A stretch of 64,000 nt of DNA from Kiritimatiellia bacterium (GTDB taxonomy: Bacteria > Verrucomicrobiota > Kiritimatiellia > RFP12 > UBA1067), in contig JAILJX010000040.1 in the NCBI GenBank assembly GCA_024694365.1, positions 1 through 64,000 of the forward strand, written 5' to 3'. The notes below the pieces were generated by a model that did not search any database, had not been told where the DNA came from, and worked only from the letters and a program-made list of their open reading frames with translations. Within the stretch, counting starts at the first letter, position 1. Each line of letters opens with the position of its first letter. The position numbers and the translations under genes are program-made. Below, in pieces: positions 34,067-42,650 of the stretch.

Positions 34067-34867
34067 ATGGCACAGCAGCAGCTATTCGCCGACGACTACA
34101 AGGTGACGCTCGATGTCTTCGAGGGTCCGCTCGACCTGCTGCTGTATCTGATCCGCCGGGAGGAGCTCGACATATACGACATACCGATCGAGCACATCAC
34201 CGCCGAGTACATGAAGTTCATCGAGAACGCCCGCGCGCTCAATCTCGACATCGCCGGCGAGTTCATCGTGATGGCCGCGACCTTGATGGTGATAAAGTCA
34301 CGCATGCTCCTCCCCGTGGAGCGCCGCACCGCCAACGAGGACGGCTCCGAGGAATGGGTCGATCCCCGGCTCGATCTCGTCCGCCAGCTCGTCGAATACA
34401 AGAAGTTCAAGGACGCCGCGATCCGCCTCGCTGCGATGGAGGCTCTCCGCGGCAACAGCTTCGACTACGGCGGCGGACGCCCCAAGTTCGAGAAGACCGC
34501 GGCGGACGCGAAGAGCGCCATCGCGAATCTCGACCTCTACGACCTTTTGACCGCCTTCCAGGAGGTCCTCGCGCGCGCAAACGAGATGCCCCGCGAGGAG
34601 CTCAAGGGAATACGGTATTCCGTTCCGGACAAGATGGACTACGTCATGGAGCGCGCCCGCAGGGAAGGGCAGGTCTCTTTCACGACCCTCTTCACCCCCG
34701 ACGCCGCGAAGGGAGAGATCATCGTCACCTTCCTCGCGCTCCTCGAACTTCTCCGCCAGCACCGCGTCATCGTCTACCAGAACGCCGCATTCCATGAAAT
34801 CACAGTCCTCCCTTCGAAGGAGTTGCCGGAGGACAAGCCTCTAGAAAGACCGGACGACTATGAGTGA
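34067..34867 (+). CDS. scpA: Segregation and condensation protein A
   Basis: The 266-residue kleisin bridges the SMC heads in chromosome condensation. It starts with the conserved VTLDVFEGPLDLLLYLIRREELDIYDIPI block and EFIVMAATLMVIKSRMLLP, and ends in a winged-helix-like region (VTFLALLELLRQHRVIVYQ). It lies between trpS and scpB, overlapping scpB by 8 bp, the usual scpAB order. Confidence 0.93.
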   Translation: MAQQQLFADDYKVTLDVFEGPLDLLLYLIRREELDIYDIPIEHITAEYMKFIENARALNLDIAGEFIVMAATLMVIKSRMLLPVERRTANEDGSEEWVDPRLDLVRQLVEYKKFKDAAIRLAAMEALRGNSFDYGGGRPKFEKTAADAKSAIANLDLYDLLTAFQEVLARANEMPREELKGIRYSVPDKMDYVMERARREGQVSFTTLFTPDAAKGEIIVTFLALLELLRQHRVIVYQNAAFHEITVLPSKELPEDKPLERPDDYE

Positions 34868-35756
34868 CGAAGTCAAAATCCCTCTCCCCCGCAGCCTGCA
34901 GGAAATCGTGGGCTCGCTCCTCTTCGCGAGCGAGACTCCCCTCACTCCCGGCGATCTGCGCGCGGCCGTGAAGGCGGTGGAGCCCGAGGAGGGCGAGAAT
35001 GCGGAGATCATGGACGTCTACCGTACCTGCACCAACCGCGAGATAGACGAGGCTTTGAAGGGCCTCGCCAAGGCTCTCGATGTCGCAGGATGCGGCTTCT
35101 CGCTCGTCTGCACGGGCGGCGCATACCGCCTCCAGACCGTCCCCAGCTGCGGCAGATACGTACGCGCCATGCTGAAGATGGACCGCCCAAGCCGCCTCGG
35201 CAAGGCGTCCCTCGAGACTCTCGCCATCGTCGCCTACCGCCAGCCCATCACCAAGAGCGAGGTCGAGGAGATCAGAGGCGTGGACGTCTCGGCGAACATA
35301 AAGACGCTCATGGACCTCCAGCTTATCCGCCTCGTCGGCAAGTCCGAGCTTCCGGGCCATCCTTTCCTCTACGGCACGACGCCTCTCTTCCTTGAGCACT
35401 TCGGCCTCGCGTCGCTCCAGCAGCTGAACGAACTCGACCCGACCCTCCAGAGATCCAATCCGAAGGCGAAGGCCGCCGCCTACAAAAAGCCCGTGGCCGA
35501 GCCCGAGCTTCCGCTCGAGACTGCCGCCAAGGAGGCCGAGGAGAAGGAAAAGGAGGAAGCCGCCAAGGAAGCAGCCGCGGAAGCGTCCGCGGAATCCGCC
35601 GAAGCCGGGGACGAGGAGACTTCCTCGGAGGAGCCTGCCGTAGAGCAGGACGACTTCTTCATCGACGATACGCCCGATGAATTCGACGACGATGACGACG
35701 ACGATGAAGACGAGGATGAAGAAGAATTTGACGAGGAGGATGACGATGAGGAATAG
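34860..35756 (+). CDS. scpB: Segregation and condensation protein B with acidic C-terminal tail
   Basis: The first 190 residues are ScpB-like, with two winged helices and the motif LETLAIVAYRQPITKSEVEEIRGVD followed by GRSELPG-like GKSELPGHPFLYGTT. ScpB binds ScpA and the SMC complex. The remaining 100 residues are an Ala/Glu/Lys-rich linker ending in an acidic Asp/Glu tail (about residues 270-298), which ordinary ScpB lacks. The tail codons also provide the GAGGAGGA ribosome site and contain the start codon of the next gene. Confidence 0.92.
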   Translation: MSDEVKIPLPRSLQEIVGSLLFASETPLTPGDLRAAVKAVEPEEGENAEIMDVYRTCTNREIDEALKGLAKALDVAGCGFSLVCTGGAYRLQTVPSCGRYVRAMLKMDRPSRLGKASLETLAIVAYRQPITKSEVEEIRGVDVSANIKTLMDLQLIRLVGKSELPGHPFLYGTTPLFLEHFGLASLQQLNELDPTLQRSNPKAKAAAYKKPVAEPELPLETAAKEAEEKEKEEAAKEAAAEASAESAEAGDEETSSEEPAVEQDDFFIDDTPDEFDDDDDDDEDEDEEEFDEEDDDEE

Positions 35757-36804
35757 CATTTGTTTTGCCGCGGCGGCGCTTCTCGCTGTCGCCGGGTGCA
35801 GCGAAGCCCAGCGCGAGCGCTTCGACAACGAGCGCGCCGAGAAGGATTTCCAGACTGCGCTTGCGGACTACACGGCAGGCCGGATAGACGCCGCCGAGAA
35901 GGGCTATCGCGCAGTCGTGGAGAAATCCCCGTCCAACGCCAGCGCCCACTTCAACCTCGCCGTCCTCCTTCAGGATGCGCGCAAGGACTATCTCGGCGCC
36001 ATATGCCACTACAGGATGTACGCCATGCTCGCCCCCGGCAGCGACAAGATCGACATCGCGGCAAGGCGCGCCGCAGCCTGCGAGCCTCTTCTCGCGAAGT
36101 CCATGGCCGAGCGCATGAATCTTACCGACAACTCCGAACTCTCCGCGCAATTGGAGTCCGCCCTGGCCGATCTCGAGAAGACCAAGGCCGAGGCGGAATC
36201 CCTCCGCAAGGAGACGGAGAGTCTCCGCAGGGAGCTCGCCGTTGAGAAGAAGCAGAGCGGCGAGCGCAGACGCGTTCTCGACAGTCTCGCCGGACTCGAT
36301 GACGACGGCGAAGCCGTGAAGGTCTCCTCCGCCGCCTCCTCCGACGACGATTCCGGCGCGCCTGCGGTCGCGTCCATCCCTTCGGTGGATGACGGATCCG
36401 CCTCGCCGGGCGTTTCCTCCCTCCCCTCCGAAGAAGATGCCGGCGCTCGCCCAGGCGTCCGCACAATCCCCTCCGAACTCCTCGACGATGGCGGCGGACC
36501 CCTCGTCCTCAATCCCGAGGCCGCCGCTCTAAACGACGAGGCCGAGGCCGAGGAGTCGTCTCTCCTTCCAAGGCGCGAGACTGTTGTGGGCGGCTCCAGG
36601 CTTTCCGACTTCGGCAAATCGCGCGGCGAAGAAGAGTCCGCCCCCGCCGCGACCACGTATGTCGTCCAGGAAGGCGACACTCTCATGAAGATCGCGAAGA
36701 AGCATTACGGACGCAAATCCGCCTGGACGCGCATCCGCGACGCGAACCGCACCACGCTGACCGGCGACACGATCCGCCCCGGACAGATACTCAAGCTTCC
36801 CTGA
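35746..36804 (+). CDS. LysM lipoprotein with TPR-like and coiled-coil regions
   Basis: The 352-residue protein starts with a lipoprotein signal (LLAVAGC, cleavage before Cys at about residue 18). A TPR-like helical part (about 40-110), a coiled coil (about 130-175) and a low-complexity Asp/Ser/Pro stretch (about 185-300) precede a C-terminal LysM domain (TYVVQEGDTLMKIAKKHYG, about 305-352), which binds peptidoglycan. It is probably anchored in a membrane and reaches to the cell wall. I chose the ATG at 35746, 6 nt after GAGGAGG; the ATG at 35740 is an alternative. It overlaps the end of scpB by 11 bp. Confidence 0.85.
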   Translation: MRNSICFAAAALLAVAGCSEAQRERFDNERAEKDFQTALADYTAGRIDAAEKGYRAVVEKSPSNASAHFNLAVLLQDARKDYLGAICHYRMYAMLAPGSDKIDIAARRAAACEPLLAKSMAERMNLTDNSELSAQLESALADLEKTKAEAESLRKETESLRRELAVEKKQSGERRRVLDSLAGLDDDGEAVKVSSAASSDDDSGAPAVASIPSVDDGSASPGVSSLPSEEDAGARPGVRTIPSELLDDGGGPLVLNPEAAALNDEAEAEESSLLPRRETVVGGSRLSDFGKSRGEEESAPAATTYVVQEGDTLMKIAKKHYGRKSAWTRIRDANRTTLTGDTIRPGQILKLP

Positions 36805-36813
36805 TTGCGCGCG

Positions 36814-37080
36814 ATGTCCAAGATACCCCCCAGCATCGTCGAAGACGCCCACTCCTACACCCGGTCTGAAACACCCTGGCTTCTCGACACCTACCGCGAC
36901 GCCCACGGAGAGACCACGAAGGGCAAGAAGTTCGGATGGAAGCTCTTCCACTACCTCTCGGGCGGCGGGATGAGGGCCTTCGGACGCACCGTCGCCCAGG
37001 AGGAGTCGGAGGAGAGGCGCTCGCGCTTTCTCGTCGCATGCGCAGTCGCGGCTTTGGTGTGGCTCTATTTCTGGTTTTGA
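36814..37080 (+). CDS. Small protein with C-terminal membrane helix, unknown
   Basis: The 88-residue protein begins MSKIPPSIVEDAHSY and ends in a single hydrophobic segment (about residues 68-88, FLVACAVAALVWLYFWF), so it is probably a tail-anchored inner-membrane protein with a cytoplasmic basic N-terminus. No family is recognised. It lies 9 bp after the LysM lipoprotein and 36 bp before a second LysM protein, suggesting an envelope-related operon. I prefer the ATG at 36814; one three codons earlier is possible. Confidence 0.6.
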   Translation: MSKIPPSIVEDAHSYTRSETPWLLDTYRDAHGETTKGKKFGWKLFHYLSGGGMRAFGRTVAQEESEERRSRFLVACAVAALVWLYFWF

Positions 37081-37116
37081 AAACAAATTGAAAAAAGCAA
37101 AAGAAAGGATTGGCAT

Positions 37117-37653
37117 ATGAAAAACACAGTTGCAGGATTGGCCGTTCTTCTCGCGGGCGCAGCTTTCGCCGCCCCGCCGCAGCATGGCTCCAGGGGCGAA
37201 TCGGGACGTGAAGCGTTCATCGTCAACCAGGCCTACGAATCGGTGCAGCGCGTCTCCGGACAGGTCGACATCCTCGAGGCGAACCAGAACGCCCTCGCCG
37301 AACGCGTCGCCAGGCTCGAAAGCGGCGGCGGTGAGGTCGCCGCCATCAAGGCCGAGATAGACGCCCTCAGAAGCGACATCTCCCGCCTCAGGTCCGAAAT
37401 GCGCAGCCAGCGCCAGGAGATCGTGGACGACCTCCTCAAACGCATCAAGGCGAGCGAGAGGTCGCGTCCGCGAACCCCTCCGCCGGCTCCCGCCCCCGCG
37501 AGCCAGGGAACCTACACCGTCCAGGCGGGCGACACGCTCTCCCTCATCGCCCAGGCTTTCGGAACAACCGTCTCCAGGATCAAGGAGATGAACAACCTCA
37601 AGAGCGACATGCTCCGCGTCGGACAGAAGCTCACCGTTCCGGAAAGGAGGTGA
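37117..37653 (+). CDS. Exported LysM protein with coiled coil
   Basis: The 178-residue protein has a signal peptide (about 1-19, AGAAFAAP), a long coiled coil (about 40-112, leucine heptads including [19 protein letters not shown]), a Pro/Ala hinge and a C-terminal LysM domain ([19 protein letters not shown], about 132-176). Together with the lipoprotein upstream it suggests a cell-wall-spanning assembly. An AAAGGA site lies upstream. Its final codons (GAAAGGAGGTGA) form a near-perfect ribosome site for purD. Confidence 0.87.
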   Translation: MKNTVAGLAVLLAGAAFAAPPQHGSRGESGREAFIVNQAYESVQRVSGQVDILEANQNALAERVARLESGGGEVAAIKAEIDALRSDISRLRSEMRSQRQEIVDDLLKRIKASERSRPRTPPPAPAPASQGTYTVQAGDTLSLIAQAFGTTVSRIKEMNNLKSDMLRVGQKLTVPERR

Positions 37654-37657
37654 CGCG

Positions 37658-38968
37658 ATGAAGATACTTGTTGCAGGCGGCGGCGGACGCGAACACGCGA
37701 TTGCATGGAGGCTCTCCCGCGACGAAGTCAAGCACGAGATCTTCTGCGCACCCGGGAACGCAGGCACGGCCGCCATCGCGACCAACCTCCCCATCGGCGC
37801 CGAGGATGTGGACGCCATCGCAGACTGGGCGAGGGAGAACAATCCCGATCTCGTCGTCGTCGGACCCGAGGCCCCGCTCGTCAAGGGGCTCGTCGACAGG
37901 CTCCTCTCCCTCGGCATCCCCGCTTTCGGACCCGTCGCCGCGGGCGCGAGGATGGAGGGCTCCAAGCGCTTCGCCAAGGAGATAATGGATGCCGCAAACG
38001 TCCCCACCGGCAAGGCGGAGACTTTCACCGATCCCGCCAAGGCCAAGGCCGCGCTCCCGGGATACGGGCTCCCCGTCGTCATCAAGGCGGACGGACTCGC
38101 AGCCGGGAAGGGGGTCGTCGTCGCCGAGACTCTCGAGCAGGCCGAAAGCGCCATCGACGACATGCTCGTCTCCGGCAAGTTCGGCATCGCCGGCGCCGAG
38201 GTCCTCATCGAGGAGTTCCTCCACGGCGAGGAGTGCTCCATTCTCGCCATGACCGACGGCGAGAGGGCCGTGCTTCTGCCCAGCTCCCAGGACCACAAGC
38301 GGATCTTCGACGGCGACAGGGGACCCAACACAGGCGGCATGGGCGCCTATTCCCCCGCGCCTGTCGTCACGGAGGACAAGCTTCCCCTCATCAAGGAGAA
38401 GATAATCCTCCCCGTCATCAGGGAGCTCAAAAAGCGCGGCATCGTCTACCGCGGCATCCTCTACGCGGGGCTCATGGTCAACGACGGGAATTCCAATCCT
38501 TCCGGACCCCTCGCCAAGAGCGGTTCTGCCGTCAATGTCGTCGAGTTCAACGCACGCTTCGGCGACCCCGAGACGGAGGCCGTCCTCCCGAGGCTCGGCG
38601 GAGACTTCGCGACGGCCCTGCTCCATGCAGCGACAGGCTGCCTCGAGGAGTCGGACATCGTCGTCAAGCCCGAGGCCGCGGCGACTGTCATCGTCGCTTC
38701 AGGCGGTTATCCGGGCGCATATGCGAAGGGCAAGGAGATCTCAGGCCTGGAGGACGCCGAGGCGTCCGGCGCGATCGTCTTCCACTGCGGTACCAAGGAT
38801 GCGGACGGCAAGACCGTCACTTCGGGCGGCAGGGTGCTCAGCGTAACAGGCCTCGGCTCCACTCTGCGCGAAGCCGTGGACCGCGCCTACGGCGCAGTCT
38901 CGAAGATCTCCTTCGACGGCATGTACTGCCGCAAGGACATCGCACACCGCGCTTTCGAAAGATCGTGA
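37658..38968 (+). CDS. purD: Phosphoribosylamine-glycine ligase
   Basis: The 436-residue ATP-grasp enzyme makes GAR in purine synthesis. It has the N-terminal VAGGGGREHAIAWRL, PEAPLVKGLVDRL, ATP-grasp loop ADGLAAGKGVVVAET, EEFLHGEECSILAM, DRGPNTGGMGAYSP and NARFGDPETEAVLPRL. The AAAGGAGGTGA at 37643-37653 is an almost complete match to the 16S anti-Shine-Dalgarno. The stop overlaps the GTG of the next gene. Confidence 0.96.
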   Translation: MKILVAGGGGREHAIAWRLSRDEVKHEIFCAPGNAGTAAIATNLPIGAEDVDAIADWARENNPDLVVVGPEAPLVKGLVDRLLSLGIPAFGPVAAGARMEGSKRFAKEIMDAANVPTGKAETFTDPAKAKAALPGYGLPVVIKADGLAAGKGVVVAETLEQAESAIDDMLVSGKFGIAGAEVLIEEFLHGEECSILAMTDGERAVLLPSSQDHKRIFDGDRGPNTGGMGAYSPAPVVTEDKLPLIKEKIILPVIRELKKRGIVYRGILYAGLMVNDGNSNPSGPLAKSGSAVNVVEFNARFGDPETEAVLPRLGGDFATALLHAATGCLEESDIVVKPEAAATVIVASGGYPGAYAKGKEISGLEDAEASGAIVFHCGTKDADGKTVTSGGRVLSVTGLGSTLREAVDRAYGAVSKISFDGMYCRKDIAHRAFERS

Positions 38969-39729
38969 GACTCGTCTCCCTGGCCTCCAGCAGCGCGGGC
39001 AACGCCTATTGCGTCGAATCCGGCGGAAGGGTGCTGCTGATAGATTGCGGACTCTCCTGGAGCGACTTCAAGTCGCGCTACGGGTCCGCCGGATTCTCCC
39101 TCGACGCTCTCGAGGGCGTGCTGCTCACCCACAACCACATCGACCACGTCCGCGGCCTGGCGACGCTCCACCGCAAGCTGCCCGAGGTGCCTCTTTTCGC
39201 CAATCTCATGACATCCGAGGCGACCGCCTCGGTGCTGAAGATGGATGAGGCGGACTTCTTCGCGTTCGAGAACGGACAGTCCTTCACTGCGGGGCCTTTC
39301 ACGGTTTCGCCGTTTTCGATCCCCCACGACGTGCCCGATCCGGTCGGCTACATGGTCGAGGCGGAGGGGCTCAAGTATTTCCATGCGACGGACGTCGGCA
39401 TGCCGCTCGATTCGATAGGCGTCCATCTCGCCGATGCGGACTGCGCAACGCTCGAGTCCAACCACGACCCGGTGATGGTGATGGAAAGCGCCCGCCCGCC
39501 GCTGCTCAAGCGCAGGATTCTCGGTCCGCGGGGGCATCTCTCCAACGCCGACGCTGCGGACCTCGTCGCACGCTTCGCCTCGCCGCGCCTGAAGGAGCTG
39601 CGCCTTGCGCATCTCTCGGCGGAATGCAACGCGCCGGCGATCGCCGAGAGGGAGATGCGCGAAGCCCTCGCCTCCATCTCCCGCCCCGACGTCATCCTTC
39701 GCATCCTCCCTCCGGACTCCATCCTCTAG
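38965..39729 (+). CDS. MBL-fold hydrolase, WalJ/YycJ-like
   Basis: The 254-residue metallo-beta-lactamase-fold protein starts at GTG 38965 (GTGA overlap with purD); this start gives the typical N-terminus RLVSLASSSAGNAYCV. The metal motif is LLTHNHIDHV (HxHxDH, near residue 53), with further ligands in GYMVEAEGLKYFHATD and in the HLSAECN region. YycJ/WalJ-like proteins are phosphodiesterases or nucleases linked to cell-wall control or DNA repair in Firmicutes; the role here is unknown. Confidence 0.83.
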   Translation: MRLVSLASSSAGNAYCVESGGRVLLIDCGLSWSDFKSRYGSAGFSLDALEGVLLTHNHIDHVRGLATLHRKLPEVPLFANLMTSEATASVLKMDEADFFAFENGQSFTAGPFTVSPFSIPHDVPDPVGYMVEAEGLKYFHATDVGMPLDSIGVHLADADCATLESNHDPVMVMESARPPLLKRRILGPRGHLSNADAADLVARFASPRLKELRLAHLSAECNAPAIAEREMREALASISRPDVILRILPPDSIL

Positions 39730-39761
39730 CTCCGCGTCCAAGCCTGCTCCGCACGTTTCCG

Positions 39762-39777
39762 CCGTTTATTTTGCCGC
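39762..39777 (+). repeat. Left target-site duplication of decayed IS
   Basis: The 16 bases CCGTTTATTTTGCCGC recur with one mismatch at 40574-40589, directly flanking the inverted ends of the element. Confidence 0.7.
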
Positions 39778-40573
39778 TGTTGGCGGGTGAGCAAAATGAG
39801 ACACAACGAGCGGGCAAAATGAGACAGGCTGCAATTTCATAAAAGCCGCGTCATCATTGGTCGAAATCGGAAATTGTGTCTCATTTTGGTCGCCCACCGC
39901 CTTTTGAGGCGCAGCGGCTGCATATTTGTGCTGTTCCTGGCTGCTTCATTGTGGCATACTCTGTGTCACGATGAACAAGCACCAAATGCAAAAGCGAGTT
40001 AGCCCCGAAGCGATCGCCCGCGTGCTTCGGGAATGGAACGACGACGGCATCACAACGAAGATGGCGATGGAGGCGCTGGAGATATCCAGGCCGCAGCTCT
40101 AACGCCTTCGGACTGCGAGGCTGTCGCGAGGGAAGAAGAAGTCGATCAAGCTCGGAGTGTCCGGCTGAGACCATGCGGAGGCCTGGCCGGAGGAATGCGT
40201 CAGCCATCTGGAGAGGATGCTCGAGTCCTCTGGCGAGCACGGACCGGACTATGCGCTGTATGCCGACGGGCTCGACAGGCTGTATGGCTTCAGGCGCGAC
40301 CGCTCGAATGTCCGCAAGTGCTGCGAGACCCACATGGGCAAGCTTCTGCGAAAGCTGTTCCCGCTGGAACGCAAGCAGGAGACTAATGAACGAAGATGGC
40401 AGAAGGGTCTGTTTGGCGAGCTTGTTCCAGCATGCCTCGACGCCGTTGCGTTGTGAACACCGCCGTCAATCAGGTTGTGAACGGCCGAAGGCTGTTTGCA
40501 ACTCGTCTTGACAATAAATATGACTGTATCATTTTGCCCGCCCAAGAATTCTCATTTTGCTCACCGCCCAACA
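39778..40573 (+). mobile_element. Decayed insertion sequence, IS1202-like, 796 bp
   Basis: The outer ends are 24-bp inverted repeats with two mismatches: 39778-39801 begins TGTTGGCGGGTGAGCAAAAT, and 40550-40573 is its complement. The motif AAAATGAGA is repeated in the ends at 39793, 39816, and inverted at 39879 and 40550, with a weaker copy near 40527. A 16-bp direct repeat flanks the element. Inside is one broken reading frame with an N-terminal HTH. At 796 bp it is much shorter than an active transposase would need, so it is internally deleted. Long target duplications and this HTH fit one branch of the IS1202 family, from memory; the family call is tentative. Confidence 0.7.
39971..40456 (+). 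pseudogene. Broken transposase-like gene in the IS remnant
   Basis: From ATG 39971 to TGA 40456 there is one frame of 162 codons interrupted by two in-frame stops, TAA at 40100-40102 (where YRL would be expected, so TAC to TAA) and TGA at 40166-40168. The start, MNKHQMQKRVSPEAIARVLR, continues into an HTH (GITTKMAMEALEISRPQL) like those of IS1202-type transposases. The second half (SHLERMLESSGEHGPDYALY...) has no recognisable DDE motif. The gene cannot make a full protein. Confidence 0.7.
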
Positions 40574-40589
40574 CCGTTTATCTTGCCGC
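40574..40589 (+). repeat. Right target-site duplication of decayed IS
   Basis: CCGTTTATCTTGCCGC matches the left copy at 39762-39777 in 15 of 16 positions. It ends one base before the -35 box of the hydrogenase operon promoter. Confidence 0.7.
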
Positions 40590-40618
40590 TTGCGTCCGCC
40601 AGGCAAATAAGGTATAAT
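40590..40618 (+). promoter_or_regulatory. Promoter of the hydrogenase operon
   Basis: A -35 box TTGCGT (40590-40595) and -10 TATAAT (40613-40618, in AAGGTATAAT) are spaced 17 bp apart. The leader to ATG 40660 is about 35 nt without a strong Shine-Dalgarno site. Confidence 0.6.
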
Positions 40619-40659
40619 ATTATCCATTCGGCCGTGGAACCGCACGGCTTAAGCCAACC

Positions 40660-40923
40660 ATGGAAAAGAAGCCCAAAATAACCATATGCATGGGGAGTTC
40701 GTGCTTTGCGCGCGGCAATGAACGAAATCTTGCATTCGTGGAGGAGTTCCTCGAAAAACGCGGACTCAAGGATGAAGTTGACGTTGAGCTCGACGGGAGC
40801 CTATGCACAGGAAACTGTGCGAGCGGCCCGGTGGTGATAGTCGACGGAAAGGTCCATACGCGCGTAGATCGCGGACTTATGGGGGATGTCCTGGAGTCGC
40901 TCTTTCCGGAGAACGCCAAATGA
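40660..40923 (+). CDS. Thioredoxin-fold [2Fe-2S] ferredoxin (NuoE/HydC-like)
   Basis: The 87-residue protein has the four-cysteine pattern of small thioredoxin-like [2Fe-2S] ferredoxins: ICMGSSCFARGN at the N-terminus and LCTGNCASGPVVIVDG near residues 48-63. It corresponds to the isolated C-terminal domain of NuoE or HydC and should pass electrons to or from the hydrogenase gene product that follows, whose ATG overlaps its stop by 4 bp. Confidence 0.87.
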   Translation: MEKKPKITICMGSSCFARGNERNLAFVEEFLEKRGLKDEVDVELDGSLCTGNCASGPVVIVDGKVHTRVDRGLMGDVLESLFPENAK

Positions 40924-42650
40924 CAAGTCCCGTTTACACTGTCGAAAACAAGTGCCAGGATTGCTACAAATGCGTGAGGCACTGTCCGGTGAAGGCGATC
41001 CGGATCGTAAACGGCAACGCGAGCGTGATACCAGAGTCGTGTGTGAGCTGCGGGGAATGCGTGAGGGTCTGTCCTGTGCATGCAAAGCGCATACGGAGCG
41101 ATCTTGCGAGGCTTAGGGAGCTTCTCTCGGGTCCGTGCAAAGTTTACGCCTCTGTCGCGCCGAGTTTTGCCGCCTATTTCCGGGGCGTGACGATGGAGAC
41201 GCTCGCCGGGGCGCTCATCGAGGCGGGTTTTGCGGGAGTTTCCGAGACGGCGCACGGTGCGCAATCGGTAAGCGCGCAGGTTTCCGGTCTTTTTGCCGCA
41301 CGTCCTCGCACCTCGGTCATGATATCGAGCGCCTGCCCGGCGTGCGTCGATTTCATAAGAATGTACATGCCGGAGTGGTCGGCCTTTGTCTCTCCGGTGC
41401 CGTCGCCGGTGCGCGCACATGTTAGAATGCTCAAGGAGCGCCACGGGAATGACGCAAAGGTGGTGTTTTTCGGCCCGTGCGCCGCGAAGAAAAACGAGTC
41501 CGACCGCAATCCCGAAGAGCTTTCATTGGCGCTTACGTTTCCTTCTCTGGAGCAGTTTCTGGAAGAGCGCGGCATTTCGCCGGCCGCCGCGAAAGAGGGT
41601 CCACTGGATCTCGGTCCTGCCGAAGAGGGCAGGTTTTATTCGGTCGAGGGCGGAATGAACGACACACTGAGGGACGGATCCGACCGCATACGCTACATTT
41701 CCGTCTCCGGTCTCGACGGATTGAGACGGCTTTTGTCCATGCCTCCCCCTCCCCCCGAGACGGATGCCAGATCTATTTTCATAGAATGTCTTGCATGTCC
41801 TGGCGGATGTGTCAACGGGCCTGCGATGAAGGGCGGCTGCACTTTGGCCGCATTGCGCGCAACGGATGCGACAGCTCCGATCCGGGCATCCAAGGCCGAA
41901 CGCGATTATGGAGGGGCTGAGTATCCGGCCGCTTCAGTCAGGCCAGTCGAGCACACCGAGGAGGAGATATCGGACGCTCTCGCCAGAGTGGGCAAGATGT
42001 CCAAGGCCGACGAGGTCAACTGCGGAGCGTGCGGATACGAGTCGTGCCGGGCCTTTGCCGTCGCCATGCTTGACGGCAAGGCGGAGGAAGACATGTGCCA
42101 CACATACCTCAAGCGCAACTTTCAGCGCACTTCGAACGCTCTGATAAAATACATTCCGGCAGGCGTGGTTCTCGTAGGCAAGGGCGGAGGCATACTCGAA
42201 TGCAATCGCCATTTCGCCGATCTCGCCGGCGTGGGCGACGTTTACGGAACGCTGGGCTCGCTTGACGGGATGGGCATAGCGGACGTCCTGCCCGAGTTCT
42301 CGGAGCTTTTCGCCGGCGCCCTTGAACATGGCAGCGAGATAGAGAAGTTCCGCCAGCCGCTGAAGGACAGGCTCGTGAACATCAGCGTCTTCTCCATCTC
42401 AAAGGGCGAGTCGGCCGGAGCTGTCGTGCAGGACGTGACAAGCAATGAACTCCGGCGGGAACAGGTGGCGGCAAAGGCCCGCGAGGTCATACAGAAGAAC
42501 GTTCAAACCGTGCAGCAGGTGGCCCGGCTCTTCGGCGAACATATCGCCGAAACCGAGATAATGCTCAACGAAATCGCCGGGACGTACGAGTCCAGAACGG
42601 TGGGCGTTTCGCTCAACGGAGGGGACAGCGACGAATATTTGAATGGCTGA
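40920..42650 (+). CDS. hydS: Sensory-type [FeFe] hydrogenase (group C) with PAS domain
   Basis: The 576-residue protein has two N-terminal [4Fe-4S] sites (CQDCYKCVRHCP at residues 12-23, then CVSCGECVRVCP), an H-cluster domain (about 70-360), a further Fe-S domain (NCGACGYESC, about 365-405) and a PAS domain (about 410-520). The three H-cluster motifs are SSACPAC, FGPCAAKKNES and ECLACPGGCVNGP. In L1 the usual TSCCP reads SSACP: the proton-relay Cys is Ala, as reported for sensory HydS proteins. It is therefore expected to sense H2 or redox state more than to make H2. The ATG at 40920 overlaps the previous stop; the phosphatase gene follows with an 8-bp overlap. Confidence 0.88.
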   Translation: MTSPVYTVENKCQDCYKCVRHCPVKAIRIVNGNASVIPESCVSCGECVRVCPVHAKRIRSDLARLRELLSGPCKVYASVAPSFAAYFRGVTMETLAGALIEAGFAGVSETAHGAQSVSAQVSGLFAARPRTSVMISSACPACVDFIRMYMPEWSAFVSPVPSPVRAHVRMLKERHGNDAKVVFFGPCAAKKNESDRNPEELSLALTFPSLEQFLEERGISPAAAKEGPLDLGPAEEGRFYSVEGGMNDTLRDGSDRIRYISVSGLDGLRRLLSMPPPPPETDARSIFIECLACPGGCVNGPAMKGGCTLAALRATDATAPIRASKAERDYGGAEYPAASVRPVEHTEEEISDALARVGKMSKADEVNCGACGYESCRAFAVAMLDGKAEEDMCHTYLKRNFQRTSNALIKYIPAGVVLVGKGGGILECNRHFADLAGVGDVYGTLGSLDGMGIADVLPEFSELFAGALEHGSEIEKFRQPLKDRLVNISVFSISKGESAGAVVQDVTSNELRREQVAAKAREVIQKNVQTVQQVARLFGEHIAETEIMLNEIAGTYESRTVGVSLNGGDSDEYLNG

